Source: Deltaproteobacteria bacterium (lineage in GTDB: Bacteria; Desulfobacterota; Desulfobacteria; Desulfobacterales; ETH-SRB1). From it: 5,888 bases of DNA. The notes under the pieces were generated by a model. The model did no database searches, was not told the origin of the DNA, and saw only the letters and a program-made list of their open reading frames with translations. The position numbers and the translations under genes were made by a program. This document shows positions 1 through 5,410 of this stretch, piece after piece; within the stretch, counting starts at the first letter, position 1; each line of letters starts with the position of its first letter. Where the stretch lies: contig JAUWQK010000098.1 in NCBI GenBank assembly GCA_030611115.1, positions 1 to 5,888 of the forward strand. The letters run 5' to 3'.

Positions 1-1083
1 CTTTTTCAATTTGATAAGCTTGGCACTTTTTGTAAGGCTTTTGCATATGGTTAAGGTACCATACCGGCCGTGTTTGAATTTTATTTTCAGTTAAATAATC
101 CATTAACTGTTCTCTGTCTTTTCCATAAATACTTATACATCCAGCAATTGTTATCTGCATAGCCGGGTATTGCCGCGAGGCGCAATCCGGAAATTTTATC
201 AACTTCATTTTTATATAATTGATAGTTCCGTTTTTTGGTTTTTAGGTATTCCGGCAGTTGCTCCATCTGCGCAACCCCCATAGCTGCCTGAATATTGGTT
301 AAACGAAAATTATAACCAATCTCATTATGGATATATCGAATATCATCATCCTTCGCCTGTGTTGTAAGATAGCGCGCTTTTTTGGCATATTCTTCATTAT
401 CGGCAACAATCATTCCGCCGCCGCCGGTTGTAACGATTTTATTGCCATTAAATGAATAGCATCCTATATCGCCGATAGTTCCGGTATGTTTTTCTTTTAA
501 TTCACCCTGTGTATAGAAAGTTCCCAAGCTTTCTGTTGCATCTTCTATTATTTTAATATTTCGCTCTTTGCAAATCGGCATCAATTTTTCCAAATCAACC
601 GCATTTCCAAAAATATGGACAGGAATAACCGCGGCGATTCGAGATCCTGTTTTTTTGTTGATCGTTATCGGCGCTTCGTTAATTCTATCATCCTGCATCG
701 ATTTGCTATTAACAAGCTTTGTCTCTTCTTTTAGAAATTTAATGAGGTTATCAACATCTATGTTGTAATAATCGTCAGCATCCATAAAAAGCGGCTCGGC
801 ATTCAAATATCTGACAGCATTGATTGGGGGCGATGAAAGTAAGAGTTGGAACAATAACCTCATCTCTGGGCCTAACACCTGCAATCTGAAGAGCAACCTG
901 AAGAGCTGCAGTGCCATTGACGCAGGCTACAGCATGTTGCGCACCGGTAAATTCGCAAATCTTATCTTCAAAAAGTTCAACATATTTGCCTGCTGATGAC
1001 ACCCATTCGGTATCGAGGCATTCTTTGATGTACTTCCATTCGTTGCCTTGAATAGATGGAACTGAAAGAGGAATAACTTTGCT
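1..1083 (-). pseudogene. LegC/PglE-like DegT-family sugar aminotransferase, broken by two frameshifts and cut by the window edge
   Basis: A PLP-dependent aminotransferase of the DegT/DnrJ/EryC1/StrS fold. These enzymes transfer an amino group from glutamate to a nucleotide-linked keto-sugar in the cytoplasm, for surface glycans such as legionaminic acid or bacillosamine. The reading is spread over three frames. The N-terminus (IPLSVPSIQGNEW, then SSAGKYVELFE and VNGTAALQVAL) lies at 1083-830. The core lies at about 826-135, with EDATESLG (522-545, carrying the Asp that pairs with the PLP nitrogen) and SFNGNK followed by TTGGGG (Schiff-base Lys at 438-440). The C-terminal part resumes as YGKDREQLMDYL, with RPVWY at 56-70. 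The first shift fits one extra G in the G5 run at 826-830; the second lies near 131-137. The family assignment is firm, the exact sugar substrate is not. It is a pseudogene unless the shifts are sequencing or assembly errors. Confidence 0.88.
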
Positions 1084-1551
1084 ATATTCTTTCTTTTCCG
1101 CTCCTTTGTTTTCTTGGCCTGAAAAAGGGTTAATTACATCAAAAAAATCGTATTTTTTAAAATCCTTGTCGTTTGCTGTAATAAATTGTTTGATATTGTT
1201 GTGCTTACAGAGATTTGCAATTAAATGATCATAGATTTCATATTTTCGGACGCTATGATTTGCGGCGCTTTTGAAAGTAACCTCCAAAATATCTATATTT
1301 GTTTCTAAGACCTCTATTTTTTTATTAAGTAAAATATCCTTAATGATTCTGTATGACTTATCAGGTGAAATTGGGTCGCTAACCACTTTACCATTAGTAA
1401 TGATCTGATAAAATTCAATCAAACTTATATCGGTAATAGCAAAGCCATCTGCCCGAACCAGCTCTTCAAGGATTGCTTCTGCCCTGGCATTAAACTGTGA
1501 CTGAGCATTAAAAGCGTATATAAGGATGTTGCTATCTATACAAATATCCAT
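775..1551 (-). CDS. vapC: PIN-domain toxin (VapC family), frame runs on into the aminotransferase N-terminus
   Basis: A PIN-domain RNase, the toxin of a type II VapBC pair expected to cleave RNA when free of its antitoxin. Numbered from an ATG at 1557, the four metal-binding acids are visible: D8 (IDSN), E48 (LIEF), D110 (YDHLIA) and D130 (TANDKDF). The PIN fold ends near residue 145 (DVINPF). I prefer the second ATG, at 1551, because the AAAAGAG upstream then sits 6 bases away rather than touching the start. The gene overlaps the end of the antitoxin gene, as is usual for coupled TA genes. No stop follows the PIN fold: a short linker (about residues 146-158) leads straight into the aminotransferase start, and the frame ends at 775 after running out of phase past the 826-830 G run. 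Residues from about 159 are therefore aminotransferase, and those from about 245 are out-of-frame. It may be a real PIN with a fused tail, or a read-through created by a small deletion. Confidence 0.8.
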   Translation of the reverse strand: MDICIDSNILIYAFNAQSQFNARAEAILEELVRADGFAITDISLIEFYQIITNGKVVSDPISPDKSYRIIKDILLNKKIEVLETNIDILEVTFKSAANHSVRKYEIYDHLIANLCKHNNIKQFITANDKDFKKYDFFDVINPFSGQENKGAEKKEYSKVIPLSVPSIQGNEWKYIKECLDTEWVSSAGKYVELFEDKICEFTGAQHAVACVNGTAALQVALQIAGVRPRDEVIVPTLTFIAPNQCCQIFECRAAFYGC

Positions 1552-1774
1552 TGTCATCTCTTTTATGCAGAAATTCTCTCGTTAAATTATCCTCTTTTAA
1601 TTTTATTTTTGGTCCTTTTCTCAATAGCTCAATAAAATCTTTTGCATCTTTAGTTTTATCTTCCCTTTCAATATGATAAATAATTTTTAGTTGTTTACCT
1701 ATTAATTTTTTCAGTAAAACAGGACTAATATCCAAAACTCCGTCAGATTTCATTTTGGTAATTATCTGCTGCAT
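1532..1774 (-). CDS. Antitoxin of the VapBC pair, AbrB/SpoVT-like N-terminus
   Basis: An 80-residue protein directly upstream of, and overlapping, the PIN toxin gene, so most likely its cognate antitoxin. The N-terminal stretch (DGVLDISPVLLKKLIGKQLKI, residues about 11-31, split here only as a span) resembles the short beta-strand and 'IGKEVEI' pattern of AbrB/MazE-type DNA-binding antitoxins. The C-terminal half is charged (EREDKTKDAKDFIELL, then a Lys-rich stretch), as expected for the flexible toxin-binding tail. A GGGAGG precedes the ATG at 1774 by 4 bases, which supports this start. It probably represses its own operon through the N-terminal domain, which is inference from the family. 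The position as antitoxin is more certain than the fold assignment. Confidence 0.75.
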   Translation of the reverse strand: MQQIITKMKSDGVLDISPVLLKKLIGKQLKIIYHIEREDKTKDAKDFIELLRKGPKIKLKEDNLTREFLHKRDDNGYLYR

Positions 1775-1791
1775 ATTGCCTCCCGTATAAG

Positions 1792-1855
1792 CTCAAAGCA
1801 TGAAGCTGAAAGAATTAAAGATTAAAGATTTAAGCTGAAAGATTAAAGTAAGAAG
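1792..1855 (+). repeat. Degenerate heptanucleotide array, consensus ATTAAAG / CTGAAAG
   Basis: Nine successive 7-base units ending mostly in AAG start at 1792, 1799, 1806, 1814, 1821, 1828, 1835, 1842 and 1849, with one extra A at 1813. Three units are exactly ATTAAAG (1814, 1821, 1842) and two are exactly CTGAAAG (1806, 1835). The array ends right where a GGGGACG-led repeat starts. The 7-bp period is read directly from the sequence; function is unknown. Confidence 0.7.
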
Positions 1856-1857
1856 TC

Positions 1858-1894
1858 GGGGACGCTCATTAGTTTATAAGTTTCTGTTTTTTAG
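1858..1894 (+). repeat. GGGGACG-led interspersed repeat, long copy A
   Basis: GGGGACGCT followed by AGTTTATAAGTTTCTG, a T-run and TTAGAC. It aligns over its whole length, with one indel and a few mismatches, to the copy at 3049-3088. The GGGGACG head recurs at four more intergenic places in the window. It may be a REP-like target of the RAYT encoded at 3908-4957, but no strong hairpin is evident in it. Confidence 0.65.
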
Positions 1895-2032
1895 ACAGGA
1901 TTTACAGGCCTGCGGGACATCCATAACTAAGTAAATAACTCGCTATCTAACTGATATTTAGGAATCCTTGGGGATGTACATTTTTTGTTTTTTTTTAGAC
2001 CCCAGTACGATTTTCCGAACCTACGGGGCAGG

Positions 2033-2158
2033 CAGGATTTACTGGATAATCAGGATATTTTTGTTGCTCTGTCAGCTTCCCCCGATCTGCGGGACAAGCT
2101 ACTGAAGCTGGCAGAAAGCAATCAGCCTTTGGCTGAAGTTATACACATTCTGGCTTAG
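2033..2158 (+). pseudogene. Possible decayed coding remnant, C-terminal 41 codons, family not recognised
   Basis: An open frame without a credible start ends at TAG 2156-2158 and reads as a natural-looking amphipathic C-terminus: DIFVALSASPDLRDKLLKLA, then ESNQPLAEVIHILA. The composition (Leu, Ala, Asp, Glu, Lys; little Cys or Trp) differs from chance translation of AT-rich DNA. It overlaps the CAGGATTTAC repeat at its 5' end, so it may simply be the conserved inside of a longer dispersed repeat. It would be the only plus-strand gene relic in the window. I cannot name a family. Confidence 0.25.
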
Positions 2159-2218
2159 ATTTCCTATATTTGCGCTGAACGACGTAGAGGACGTTACCAC
2201 TATTCCACTATTTTTGAA

Positions 2219-2245
2219 CCGCGAGGGCGCGAAGGACGCTAAGGA
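2219..2245 (+). repeat. Three 9-bp units of CGCGAAGGA type
   Basis: Imperfect 9-bp units lie at 2219-2227 (CCGCGAGGG), 2228-2236 (CGCGAAGGA) and 2237-2245 (CGCTAAGGA). Short CGCGAAGG-type tandem repeats are, from memory, common as dispersed intergenic elements in many environmental bacterial genomes. The block lies about 45 bp beyond the break in the aminotransferase stub. Confidence 0.55.
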
Positions 2246-2288
2246 AGCCGAATCTAAGATTGGTAAATTTAAGATAAGTCACCCTCAA

Positions 2289-2444
2289 TTAATAACCGCT
2301 TGATTTCACACCGCAATATTCGGCGAAGGCTTCTTCGAACGCCTTGACGTACTTGCCGGACGAACTGATCCATCCCGTGCGGACAGCATCATTCACGTAC
2401 TTTAATTCGTTTCCGTTAAGGAATGGTTGGCAGACTGGAATCAT
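2289..2444 (-). pseudogene. N-terminal stub of a second DegT-family sugar aminotransferase
   Basis: The frame from ATG 2444 to TAA 2289 encodes 51 residues. It opens MIPVCQPFLNGNELKY and continues GWISSSGKYVKAFEEAFAEY, CGVK, then stops. This is the exact N-terminal pattern of DegT/DnrJ/EryC1 aminotransferases: compare IPLSVPSIQGNEWKYI and SSAGKYVELFE in the copy at 1083. Full-length members have about 370-400 residues; here everything after about residue 46, including the PLP lysine, is gone. The gene keeps a good ribosome site (GGAG at 2450-2453, 5 bases before the ATG), so it was once a real start. The two aminotransferases differ at roughly half the aligned positions, so they are separate genes, not a recent duplication. 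The stub peptide, if made, could not be catalytic. Confidence 0.82.
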
Positions 2445-2452
2445 ATTTGCTC

Positions 2453-2501
2453 CAGAGGACAGTAGGCAGAGGACAGAAGACAGCTTTCAGAAGACAGAAG
2501 T
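2453..2501 (+). repeat. Heptanucleotide tandem repeat, seven units, consensus CAGARGA
   Basis: Seven contiguous 7-base units start at 2453, 2460, 2467, 2474, 2481, 2488 and 2495, each beginning with CAG. CAGAGGA occurs twice (2453, 2467) and CAGAAGA twice (2474, 2488). There is no slip in the period. The array abuts the ribosome-binding site of the aminotransferase stub and fills most of the gap to the stop codon of the ATPase fragment at 2527. Confidence 0.8.
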
Positions 2502-2526
2502 CATTTCCTTCCTACAAATTTATAGC

Positions 2527-3039
2527 CTACAAGTCTGTCGGTACGAATCTTCTTTTCAGCCATACTTTGAATACTGGATCCGTAAATTGATAAATGCCCT
2601 TTTTCTCCCTTTGCAGAACGCCTTTTGAAAGGAAATATTCCATATATCTGCTTATGACATTGGATGGCTCGCCACTTAATTTTTGAATTTCTGCAGGTGT
2701 TTTGAGACCATAGCAGGCCATCCTCGAAACAATCATCTTCTCTTTATCGCTGAATGATTTTATCTGTTCTGCGAAAAGAATGTCACCTTCTTGAAGAAGA
2801 AATTGGTCGAAACTATTCTCTATCTCTGGCAGGTCAACAGATTCACCGCCAAATCTTCCAAGTTCCCTTCCAAGAAACTGAAGATAAAAGGGGATTCCTC
2901 CAGTAAGTTCATGAAACCTGTTTATCGCCTCTGCATTTAACTTTATACTAAGATTATTCTCAAGAACCTTTGTAACAGCTTCAAGATCGAAAGGCCCTAT
3001 ATTTTTTATAATAAACTGGCGATAAAAGGCAGATGAAGA
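2527..3039 (-). pseudogene. C-terminal part of an archaeal-type AAA ATPase, 5' truncated
   Basis: The frame is open from about 3039 down to TAG 2527 and gives about 170 residues. In order it reads: SSSAFYRQFIIKNIGPFDLE, then an alpha-helical lid segment with LTGGIPFYLQFLGREL, then a winged-helix part (MIVSRMACYGLKTPAEIQKL, LSGEPSNVISRYMEYF) and the ending GIYQFTDPVFKVWLKRRF. This matches the second half of the 'ATPase domain predominantly from Archaea' family: post-Walker sensor region, lid, winged helix and the 'DP.F..W' tail. The Walker A and B motifs should lie upstream but are absent. The frame meets a stop about 30 bases above 3039, inside the GGGGACG-led repeat, so the gene was cut there. 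An internal ATG at 2736 could give only the winged-helix tail. The protein is certainly inactive as an ATPase. Confidence 0.8.
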
Positions 3040-3048
3040 CGTGACGTG

Positions 3049-3088
3049 GGGGACGTTGCTAGTTTATTAGTTTCTCATTTTTTTAGTC
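3049..3088 (+). repeat. GGGGACG-led interspersed repeat, long copy B
   Basis: GGGGACGTTGCT followed by AGTTTATTAGTTTCTC, a T-run and TTAGTC; it pairs with the copy at 1858-1894. It lies exactly between the truncated ATPase (break near 3039) and the stop codon of the PIN toxin gene (3083-3085), overlapping the latter by a few bases. Just before it, GACGT occurs twice (3038-3046). Confidence 0.65.
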
Positions 3089-3568
3089 AATTTGCTTCGC
3101 GTCATTTGCTTTGTCGTCAATTGTTTCCGGGTTAATTGTGGATACGCCTTCTAATTTGCAAATCTTGTTTAAACGCGAGTCGGCACACACAAAATGCAGA
3201 CCTTCCTGTTCTTCATCGAGACATGATCCCAATTGTAACGCGTCGAGTGTTCTAATGGAGAGCTTATTCCCATACTTATTGATAAGCTTTCTGGCGCTTC
3301 TTATTATCCCCGAATCTAAAGGATTAACGAGGAATCTGTCTTGGCAATCCTTTTTAAAATTTTTGATTGCCTCATTTTTTGCGGAATCTGTTATATTGCC
3401 AGTCCTAACTTTCTTCGCTACAGAAGAATCAAATTCCACAAGCGTCAACTCAGAGATCATAATTGCGCATTGATTATCACCAAAAATTGATTCCATGCAA
3501 TCTGTGCCAAGCTCGGCATGGTACAATTTTATAATCGCTGAAGTGTCACAGAAATAAATGGCTTTCAT
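3083..3568 (-). CDS. vapC: PIN-domain toxin (VapC family)
   Basis: A 161-residue PIN-domain RNase, the toxin of a type II VapBC pair. All four metal-binding acids are in place: D8 (FCDTSAIIKLY), E45 (LTLVEFDSS), D109 (RTLDALQLG) and D130 (VCADSRLN). Length is slightly above the usual 130-150 because of a hydrophilic C-terminal tail after INPE (about residues 149-161). I start it at ATG 3568, not at the upstream in-frame ATG 3607. The 3568 start overlaps the antitoxin stop as ATGA and gives the normal N-terminus MKAIYFCDTS; the longer version adds residues that are merely the antitoxin gene in another frame. The tail is encoded by DNA containing GTCATTTGC (plus strand), the same 9-mer found twice upstream of the antitoxin, which suggests repeat-derived extension. 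Targets are not predictable from sequence; many VapC toxins cut tRNA or rRNA. Confidence 0.9.
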   Translation of the reverse strand: MKAIYFCDTSAIIKLYHAELGTDCMESIFGDNQCAIMISELTLVEFDSSVAKKVRTGNITDSAKNEAIKNFKKDCQDRFLVNPLDSGIIRSARKLINKYGNKLSIRTLDALQLGSCLDEEQEGLHFVCADSRLNKICKLEGVSTINPETIDDKANDAKQID

Positions 3569-3804
3569 ATTCTGTCTTCCCTGTCCGCGATAACATCCGC
3601 TCCCCAATTGCCTTTAGAAGTAGAAAGCAACTTTCTTGTTTTCTCATGGCTTATGTCTTCTTCGCCTAATGGAAATCTTGATTCCGTGGCTACAAATTCC
3701 TCTCTTATCAATGAAAGTAGTCGAACTATTTTAGGAAGGGCTTCTTCCGGCAATAATCTTATTTCACCTAAGATACGCTTTTCATACTGGGATTTATTTA
3801 GCAT
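3565..3804 (-). CDS. Antitoxin partner of the downstream PIN toxin
   Basis: A small protein of about 79 residues whose stop overlaps the vapC start by four bases (ATGA, 3565-3568), the classic coupled antitoxin-toxin arrangement. The N-terminal half is a helical stretch with LLPEEALPKIVRLLSLIRE, like the 'LP.E....V..FL.FL' helix of DUF2281-type VapB antitoxins. The C-terminal tail (SKGNWGADVIADREDRI) resembles the toxin-wrapping 'G.W..D....R..R' segment. Two ATGs are possible: 3810 lies only 3 bases from GGAG, whereas 3804 lies 9 bases away and is preferred. The upstream 13-bp palindrome (3832-3844) could be the autoregulatory operator. The role is inferred mainly from gene order and the tail motif. 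Confidence 0.75.
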   Translation of the reverse strand: MLNKSQYEKRILGEIRLLPEEALPKIVRLLSLIREEFVATESRFPLGEEDISHEKTRKLLSTSKGNWGADVIADREDRI

Positions 3805-3805
3805 G

Positions 3806-3844
3806 GTCATTTGCTCCGTTGTTATTAGTCATTTGCGTCGCAAA
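3806..3844 (-). promoter_or_regulatory. Candidate autoregulatory operator of the vapBC operon
   Basis: The plus strand holds a perfect 13-bp palindrome with a one-base centre, TTTGCGTCGCAAA (3832-3844), 27 bases upstream of the preferred antitoxin start. It is embedded in a direct repeat: GTCATTTGC at 3806-3814 and again at 3828-3836, each followed by TTGTTATT. VapBC complexes usually repress their own promoter by binding inverted repeats here. I see the palindrome directly; the operator role is inference. No convincing -35/-10 pair could be fixed. Confidence 0.4.
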
Positions 3845-3884
3845 ATTGTTATTTAATGGGGGTGTTGTCCTTCCTGTGGTAATG

Positions 3885-3891
3885 GGGGACG
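3885..3891 (+). repeat. GGGGACG motif just past the RAYT stop codon
   Basis: One of six exact GGGGACG copies. It lies 16 bp beyond the RAYT stop (3908-3910). A 5-bp inverted repeat joins it to the gene end (GACGT at 3888-3892, ACGTC at 3910-3914), spaced 17 bases, which is weak. A related GGGGTGTTG lies at 3858-3866. Confidence 0.5.
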
Positions 3892-3907
3892 TTGTTACAT
3901 TCTGAGC

Positions 3908-4957
3908 TTACGTCAAATATTCACTTATAATTTCCGGATTGTCAAGTATTTTTTCACCTCTATCTCTGCAATCGCTTACACTACGCCCGCTTATCCTTAA
4001 AGTCCTTGCCATATTCTCTCCGCTATACCCAAGTTTATCTACTGCCAAATAACATAACACAGCCCTCGCCTGGCTGAAATTTCGCTTCCGTCTCCTGGAT
4101 GCCAACTCATCGAAGGTGATCTCAAATCTTGAGCAGACCTTAGAAACTAAATCCTGCAATGAAATACTAAATTCTGCTTTATCGTCCATCAACTCGTTGG
4201 CTTTTTTCATTATACCCGAAACAAAATCTCCGCTTCCCAAAATCCTCTCATCTCCCTTTTCACGTTCTCCTTTTTTCCTGCCTAAAAGACCTTTTTTATC
4301 TCCACCCGCACTTCTGACTAATCCGCCGCCTTGCAAGTCTGTTCGGCGGCCGTGTTTTATTCCTTTTTCCACAAATTTTCGGTATCTTCTGCGGGTTATC
4401 TTAAAGGTTTCGCCAAAATGTTTGAGTACATCTTCAACTGTCTTTTCCGCAAGGAACTTGTCTTCTCCAATGGCTGGAGGGATTTCCGGAACAAGAGGGT
4501 TCTTGTTATTTCCCAATAAAACGCTATGACCTGTCCACGGATATTTATCGAGGGCCTTTAGATCTTCGACCATTTTTGCTCTCAGTGGATTCAGATGAAT
4601 GTATCGAATCAGTTCCAACAAGTAAGGGTCTTCTTCGCATACAACAGACTTATAACGATTCTGAAAGAGATGGCCGCTGCGTTTGTGTCGTTTGTTAAAC
4701 GTGACGGCATATCCGGTCATAAGCCTCCGCATGACCTTGCTGAGCGGGGTAGGGCCGGTACGTAAAAGGAGGTGGAAATGGTTCGGGATCAATGCCCAAG
4801 CGTAGCATTGGGTTTGGGTTTCCTCAAGGATAGTGGCAAGACGACCGAGGAACGATTTACGATCCTTGTCGTCTTTAAAGATTTTTCTACGTTCGATCCC
4901 CCGGGCCATTACATGTTGCAGGACACCTGGGGCATCAAGTCTGGCTTGGCGAGGCAT
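3908..4957 (-). CDS. REP-associated tyrosine transposase (RAYT, HUH/Y1 family) with DnaA-like C-terminal domain
   Basis: A 349-residue single-strand DNA endonuclease of the IS200/IS605-related Y1 superfamily. The N-terminus MPRQARLDAPGVLQHVMARG is canonical. The HUH metal site is H60-F-H62 (PNHFHLLLR), the likely nucleophile is Y102 (FQNRYKSV), followed by the family signature YIHLNPLRAKMV at 119-130. A basic linker (about 185-245) carries GGGLVRSAGG and DERILGSGDF. Residues about 265-335 (LQDLVSKVCSRF, RNFSQARAVLCYLA, then SGRSVSDCRDRG) look like the DnaA domain IV helix-turn-helix. The protein appears complete, with no missing key residue. It begins 6 bp after the stop of the upstream vapC, so it probably shares that operon; its own ribosome site is weak (GGAAAA about 12 bases away). 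RAYTs are thought to move or maintain REP-like repeats and usually exist as single-copy domesticated genes, not full insertion sequences. Confidence 0.93.
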   Translation of the reverse strand: MPRQARLDAPGVLQHVMARGIERRKIFKDDKDRKSFLGRLATILEETQTQCYAWALIPNHFHLLLRTGPTPLSKVMRRLMTGYAVTFNKRHKRSGHLFQNRYKSVVCEEDPYLLELIRYIHLNPLRAKMVEDLKALDKYPWTGHSVLLGNNKNPLVPEIPPAIGEDKFLAEKTVEDVLKHFGETFKITRRRYRKFVEKGIKHGRRTDLQGGGLVRSAGGDKKGLLGRKKGEREKGDERILGSGDFVSGIMKKANELMDDKAEFSISLQDLVSKVCSRFEITFDELASRRRKRNFSQARAVLCYLAVDKLGYSGENMARTLRISGRSVSDCRDRGEKILDNPEIISEYLT

Positions 4958-4963
4958 GTTTAT

Positions 4964-5410
4964 TTACTTTTCCAAAAAATCCTCAAGTATTACAATCTTG
5001 ATATCTTTCACTTTCTTCAGGCCGGAATCATTGGTTAAAAACGTATCAGCGCCATATATTATTCCAACAGCTATCTGAATTGCATCAGGAGTCCTGATTG
5101 AATATTTTGCCCTAAGTTTTGATGACAATTCTGAAACTTCATGAAAAATTTCAAAAGTTGTTAATCCTTCAGCGTACAGTAATATCTCACGGTATTTTTC
5201 AGCCAGAGATTCATTTTTCGTCTTGAATGGAAGGACTAATACCTCCAATAATGTGATGGTTGATGTTATGGCATCAATTTTTCCAACATCGATTTCAGCA
5301 AAGATCGGTCTTACTATGCCAAGATACTTAGGATCCTTTTCAATGAAATAGATAAATGGAGCGGTGTCGATACAAATCCTTGATCCTCGTAATTCATCGA
5401 CTAATCCCAT
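4964..5410 (-). CDS. vapC: PIN-domain toxin (VapC family)
   Basis: A 148-residue PIN-domain RNase. The acidic site is complete: D15 (CIDTAPFIYFIE), E56 (TLLEVLVLPF), D109 (RTPDAIQIA) and D128 (LTNDSGLKKV). The 'DTAPFIYFIE' opening and 'SIRTPDAIQIA' core are typical of one bacterial VapC branch. Start ATG 5410 is supported by an AAGGAG 9 bases upstream and by a 10-bp overlap with the antitoxin gene end (5401-5410). The stop (4964-4966) lies 6 bp before the RAYT start, which suggests co-transcription. It is inhibited by the preceding antitoxin, by family analogy. Its sequence is clearly different from the other two PIN proteins, so the modules were probably acquired separately. Confidence 0.92.
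   Translation of the reverse strand: MGLVDELRGSRICIDTAPFIYFIEKDPKYLGIVRPIFAEIDVGKIDAITSTITLLEVLVLPFKTKNESLAEKYREILLYAEGLTTFEIFHEVSELSSKLRAKYSIRTPDAIQIAVGIIYGADTFLTNDSGLKKVKDIKIVILEDFLEK

Larger units (their letters stand above)
1775..2288. other. Gene-poor stretch made of several short repeat families
   Basis: About 510 bp without a convincing complete gene. In order it holds a heptad array (1792-1855), a GGGGACG-led repeat (1858-1894), two pieces sharing CAGGATTTAC (1896-1905 and 2033-2042), a T-rich run (about 1979-1996), a short protein-like open frame (2033-2158) and three imperfect 9-bp units of the CGCGAAGGA type (2219-2245). The segment separates the third VapBC operon from the aminotransferase stub at 2289. 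It looks like a pile-up of dispersed repeats that replaced the rest of that gene. I see no promoter or terminator that I would defend here. Confidence 0.6.

Noticed and set aside
87..917. A stand-alone gene starting at ATG 917
   Set aside because: The first roughly 30 residues are out-of-frame translation of the aminotransferase N-terminus; the conserved reading enters from the other frame at 826-830.
1970..2003. Rho-independent terminator (TGGGG, T-rich loop, CCCCA)
   Set aside because: The stem is only 5 bp around a loop of more than 20 bases and the T-run lies inside the loop, not after the stem.
2344..2628. Plus-strand open frame of 94 codons
   Set aside because: It is the antisense of the aminotransferase stub, the heptad array and the ATPase end; the composition is not protein-like and no family pattern is seen.
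3568..3607. Longer vapC starting at ATG 3607
   Set aside because: The extra 13 residues lie out of frame inside the antitoxin gene; the ATGA overlap at 3565-3568 and the normal PIN N-terminus favour 3568.
3608..3856. Plus-strand open frame over the second antitoxin
   Set aside because: It is antisense to a gene with ATGA coupling to vapC and a recognisable antitoxin tail; the plus frame shows no motif.
3908..4957. RAYT as part of a complete IS200/IS605 insertion sequence
   Set aside because: No TnpB gene, no clear end hairpins or target signature around it; the C-terminal DnaA-like domain and RAYT signatures fit a domesticated RAYT.
4116..5078. Several plus-strand open frames across the RAYT gene and vapC end
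   Set aside because: They are antisense shadows of the RAYT and PIN genes, whose frames carry full family motifs.
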